Assembly: GCA_037442025.1 (NCBI GenBank)
Contig: JBBIRB010000003.1
Span: 1-64,000, forward strand
Direction of reading: 5' to 3'
DNA: 64,000 nucleotides
DNA from: UBA2287 sp037442025
Lineage (GTDB): Bacteria > Bacteroidota > Bacteroidia > Bacteroidales > Tenuifilaceae
Shown here: one piece after another, positions 62,159 to 64,000 of the stretch
How the letters are laid out: the number at the start of each line of letters is the position of its first letter
How positions within the stretch are numbered: the first letter of the stretch is position 1
Position numbers and translations under genes: made by a program
Notes under the pieces: model-generated
What the model was told of the DNA's origin: nothing
Databases searched by the model: none
What the model saw: the letters and a program-made list of their open reading frames with translations, nothing else

Positions 62159-62671
62159 ATGGGAGCAAACAATAGAATTGATATAATTCTGGCCGACATT
62201 ACTTGTCTCGAAGTAGATGCCATTGTGAATGCTGCCAATACCCGCTTGCTGGGTGGCTCTGGGGTCGACGGAGCCATTCATGCTGCTGCTGGGCCCCAAC
62301 TTTTTGAAGAGTGCAAATTGCTTGGTGGATGCAAAACGGGCGAAGCCCGATTAACAAAAGGCTATAATTTGCCAGCTCGTTTCGTTATTCATGCAGTGGG
62401 TCCCATTTGGCGAGGTGGTTATCTGAACGAAGACGAGTTGCTAGCAAGCGCATATAAAAATAGTCTTCTATTGGCTAAAGAGAACCAATTTAGCTCACTG
62501 GCATTCCCCAATATAAGCACAGGGATTTTTGGATACCCTAAAGTGAGCGCAGCACGAGTTGCTTTACGAACTGTAAAGTCGTTTTTAGAGAAAAACACCT
62601 ACCCCCAAAAGGTAATTTTCGTATGTTTCGACGATGAAACCTTCAGCATTTACAAGGCATTAACGGCCTAA
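62159..62671 (+). CDS. Macrodomain (O-acetyl-ADP-ribose deacetylase-like) protein
   Basis: A 170-residue single macrodomain. AIVNAANTRLLGGSGVDGAI holds the ADP-ribose-binding Asn24-Ala-Ala-Asn27 and the Asp37 used by MacroD/YmdB deacetylases. FVIHAVGPIW and the phosphate loop STGIFGYP complete the site. It probably removes O-acetyl groups from ADP-ribose or ADP-ribose from proteins. It follows pheT by 17 bp in the same direction and meets the NtrC-type gene tail to tail with 1 bp between the stops. Confidence 0.93.
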   Translation: MGANNRIDIILADITCLEVDAIVNAANTRLLGGSGVDGAIHAAAGPQLFEECKLLGGCKTGEARLTKGYNLPARFVIHAVGPIWRGGYLNEDELLASAYKNSLLLAKENQFSSLAFPNISTGIFGYPKVSAARVALRTVKSFLEKNTYPQKVIFVCFDDETFSIYKALTA

Positions 62672-62672
62672 A

Positions 62673-64000
62673 TCAGAACTGTAAGTTATATTTATCCAAG
62701 CGCCTATCCAACGACTGCCTTGTAATATTGAGCAGTGCAGCGGTTTCCGATTTTTTATAGTTTGTCCGTTCGAGAGCCCTAATAATAGTTTGGCGCTCCA
62801 ACTCGTCGAGATCGAAAATGGCTTCGCTTGAACTAGTTGATTCAAATGGGAGCGCGAAAGCATTACCAGTAAATAAAGTAAATTCTCGAAGGGTAAGCCT
62901 CCCGCTGTCGGACATAATAAGGGCACGCTCAACCATATTCCGAAGTTCCCTCACGTTTCCCGGAAAACCGTAACCTAACGAAGCATTCAAAACGGCTTCG
63001 TCGATTCCAATTAACTTTTTATTCATACGTTTCGAAAGAATTTCGGCATAATATTTAATAAGAAACGGAATGTCCTCAGGACGATCGCGAAGGGGAGGAA
63101 TATTAATTTCGAAGGAGTTTAGACGATAGTAAAGGTCAGTTCGAAAGCGATTGGTTTCGAGGAGCGTTTGAATACTCTGGTTGGTTGCAGCTATAATGCG
63201 TACATCGACAGAAATATCGGTATTAGATCCCAAACGGCGAATCTTGCGCTCTTCAAGAACTCTCAGCAATTTGGTTTGCATAATTGGCTGCATCTCAACT
63301 ATTTCATCGAGAAATAGGGTGCCGCCGCTCGCAATTTCGAACCACCCGGCTTTGTCTTCAATGGCACCGGTAAAGGTTCCCTTTTTATGACCAAAAAATT
63401 CGCTTTCGAAAAGAGTATCGGGAATTGCTGAACAGTTAACGGCATAAAAGGGAGCACCCTTTCGGCTGCTCAACGAATGGATACCGCGAGCAACCAATTC
63501 TTTTCCAGTACCACTCTCGCCAGAAATAAGCACTGAGGTATTGTCGGACTGGGCCACTTTACGCATTAAATCAATTACTTGTAAAATCGACCGGCTAGTG
63601 CCAACTATTTCATATCCAACAGAATCCTTAAGGTCCTTCGAAATAATGGAGAGAGAATTATTCACCTCCTTGAGCCGATGATTCACCTCGATAAATCGTT
63701 TAGTTCTCTCAATGGCAGTTTTTATGTCGAGCAACCTGAAAGGCTTGGGGAAAAACTCAACAGCACCCATGCGCATGGCTTGAATAACTGCGTCCATGTC
63801 GCCATGGCCAGTTATCATTATAACTTCCATTTCAGGGAAATTAGTTTTTACCCGTTCGAGTACTGAAAAGCCATCCATTTCGGGTAAGCGCAGGTCGAGG
63901 ATAAGAATATCAATCTCGTTACTCTCTATAATGGCAAACGCCTCGCTGGGCTTACTTGCTGTGAATACTGAGAAGCCTTCATTTTTGAGGAATTCGCTAA
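62673..64000 (-). CDS. NtrC-family sigma54-dependent response regulator (5' end beyond the window)
   Basis: The gene runs off the right edge: the frame is open to 64000 with receiver sequence (EIDILILDLRLPEMDG, phospho-Asp in LDLRLP), so the true start is outside. After the receiver come the AAA+ sigma54-activator domain (Walker A GESGTGKELVARGIH, the sigma54 loop as GTFTGA, Walker B GGTLFLDEI) and a Fis-type HTH at the end (YKKSETAALLNITRQSLDRRL). GTFTGA replaces the commoner GAFTGA; this variant exists in functional activators. It should switch on sigma54 promoters on phosphorylation; the kinase is not visible here. Confidence 0.94.
   Translation of the reverse strand, partial: SEFLKNEGFSVFTASKPSEAFAIIESNEIDILILDLRLPEMDGFSVLERVKTNFPEMEVIMITGHGDMDAVIQAMRMGAVEFFPKPFRLLDIKTAIERTKRFIEVNHRLKEVNNSLSIISKDLKDSVGYEIVGTSRSILQVIDLMRKVAQSDNTSVLISGESGTGKELVARGIHSLSSRKGAPFYAVNCSAIPDTLFESEFFGHKKGTFTGAIEDKAGWFEIASGGTLFLDEIVEMQPIMQTKLLRVLEERKIRRLGSNTDISVDVRIIAATNQSIQTLLETNRFRTDLYYRLNSFEINIPPLRDRPEDIPFLIKYYAEILSKRMNKKLIGIDEAVLNASLGYGFPGNVRELRNMVERALIMSDSGRLTLREFTLFTGNAFALPFESTSSSEAIFDLDELERQTIIRALERTNYKKSETAALLNITRQSLDRRLDKYNLQF

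Overview
The window looks like a draft contig from a Bacteroidota genome, most likely order Bacteroidales or Marinilabiliales. The grounds are three tandem SusC/SusD outer-membrane uptake operons, lipoproteins with Bacteroidota-style lipoboxes, futalosine-pathway MqnA, and promoters of the Bacteroidota form TTTG-N19-TAnnTTTG in place of sigma70 boxes. A run of 31 Ns at 15270-15300 shows that it is a scaffolded assembly. I see no prophage, CRISPR array, rRNA or complete insertion sequence.

Layout. 1-596 is intergenic and holds a hairpin-rich dispersed repeat. 597-1935 (+) encodes an NlpC/P60 peptidase, a 33-residue membrane peptide and a Nudix hydrolase. 1932-4628 (-) is cysC-cysD-cysN for sulfate activation to PAPS. 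4629-6980 is a decayed zone: a truncated lipoprotein remnant fused to a second copy of the repeat, a lipocalin-like lipoprotein and an orphan SusD-like gene. 6981-22743 (-) holds three SusC/SusD units, each closed by its own hairpin terminator, with no glycoside hydrolase, protease or regulator beside them.

22975-28252 (-) is part of a histidine-degradation locus (hutI and bifunctional ftcD). Between them lie a DUF4197 lipoprotein, a YhcG/DUF1016 PDDEXK nuclease and a small four-helix-bundle protein. The last is bracketed by inverted arrays of a 7-nt repeat, GAAGNNN, and is the most unusual structure I found. A YfcC-type transporter is divergent from hutI. 30045-42744 carries uvrB, a divergent response regulator and PAS histidine kinase, mntP with DUF819, an Omp85-like barrel, a BaiN/YhiN flavoprotein, an M14 peptidase, an HD protein and a small HTH protein.

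42964-50937 carries an HAD phosphatase, the run mqnA-corA-nfeD-GNAT (-), purB and an MsbA-like ABC exporter. 50938-52120 has a small palindromic element, two tRNA-Ser genes and the HU gene behind a curved, A-tract-rich promoter region. 52158-64000 carries trmH, a LytTR response regulator translationally coupled to a class III aminotransferase, a DUF6132 protein, a secreted protein, surE-hyp-lpxB-spoIID (-), pheT, a macrodomain protein and the start-truncated NtrC-type regulator at the right edge.

Most of the window is ordinary chromosomal housekeeping plus nutrient uptake. The points worth a second look are the heptad-flanked four-helix-bundle cassette, the dispersed repeat fused to a gene remnant, the mosaic SusC N-termini with their shared leader motif, the hairpin that ends at the cysC start codon, the 88-bp element with terminal inverted repeats next to the tRNA genes, and the curved DNA with a 14-bp inverted repeat upstream of HU. 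I noted several non-ATG or too-long gene starts and moved them to the better ATG or GTG.
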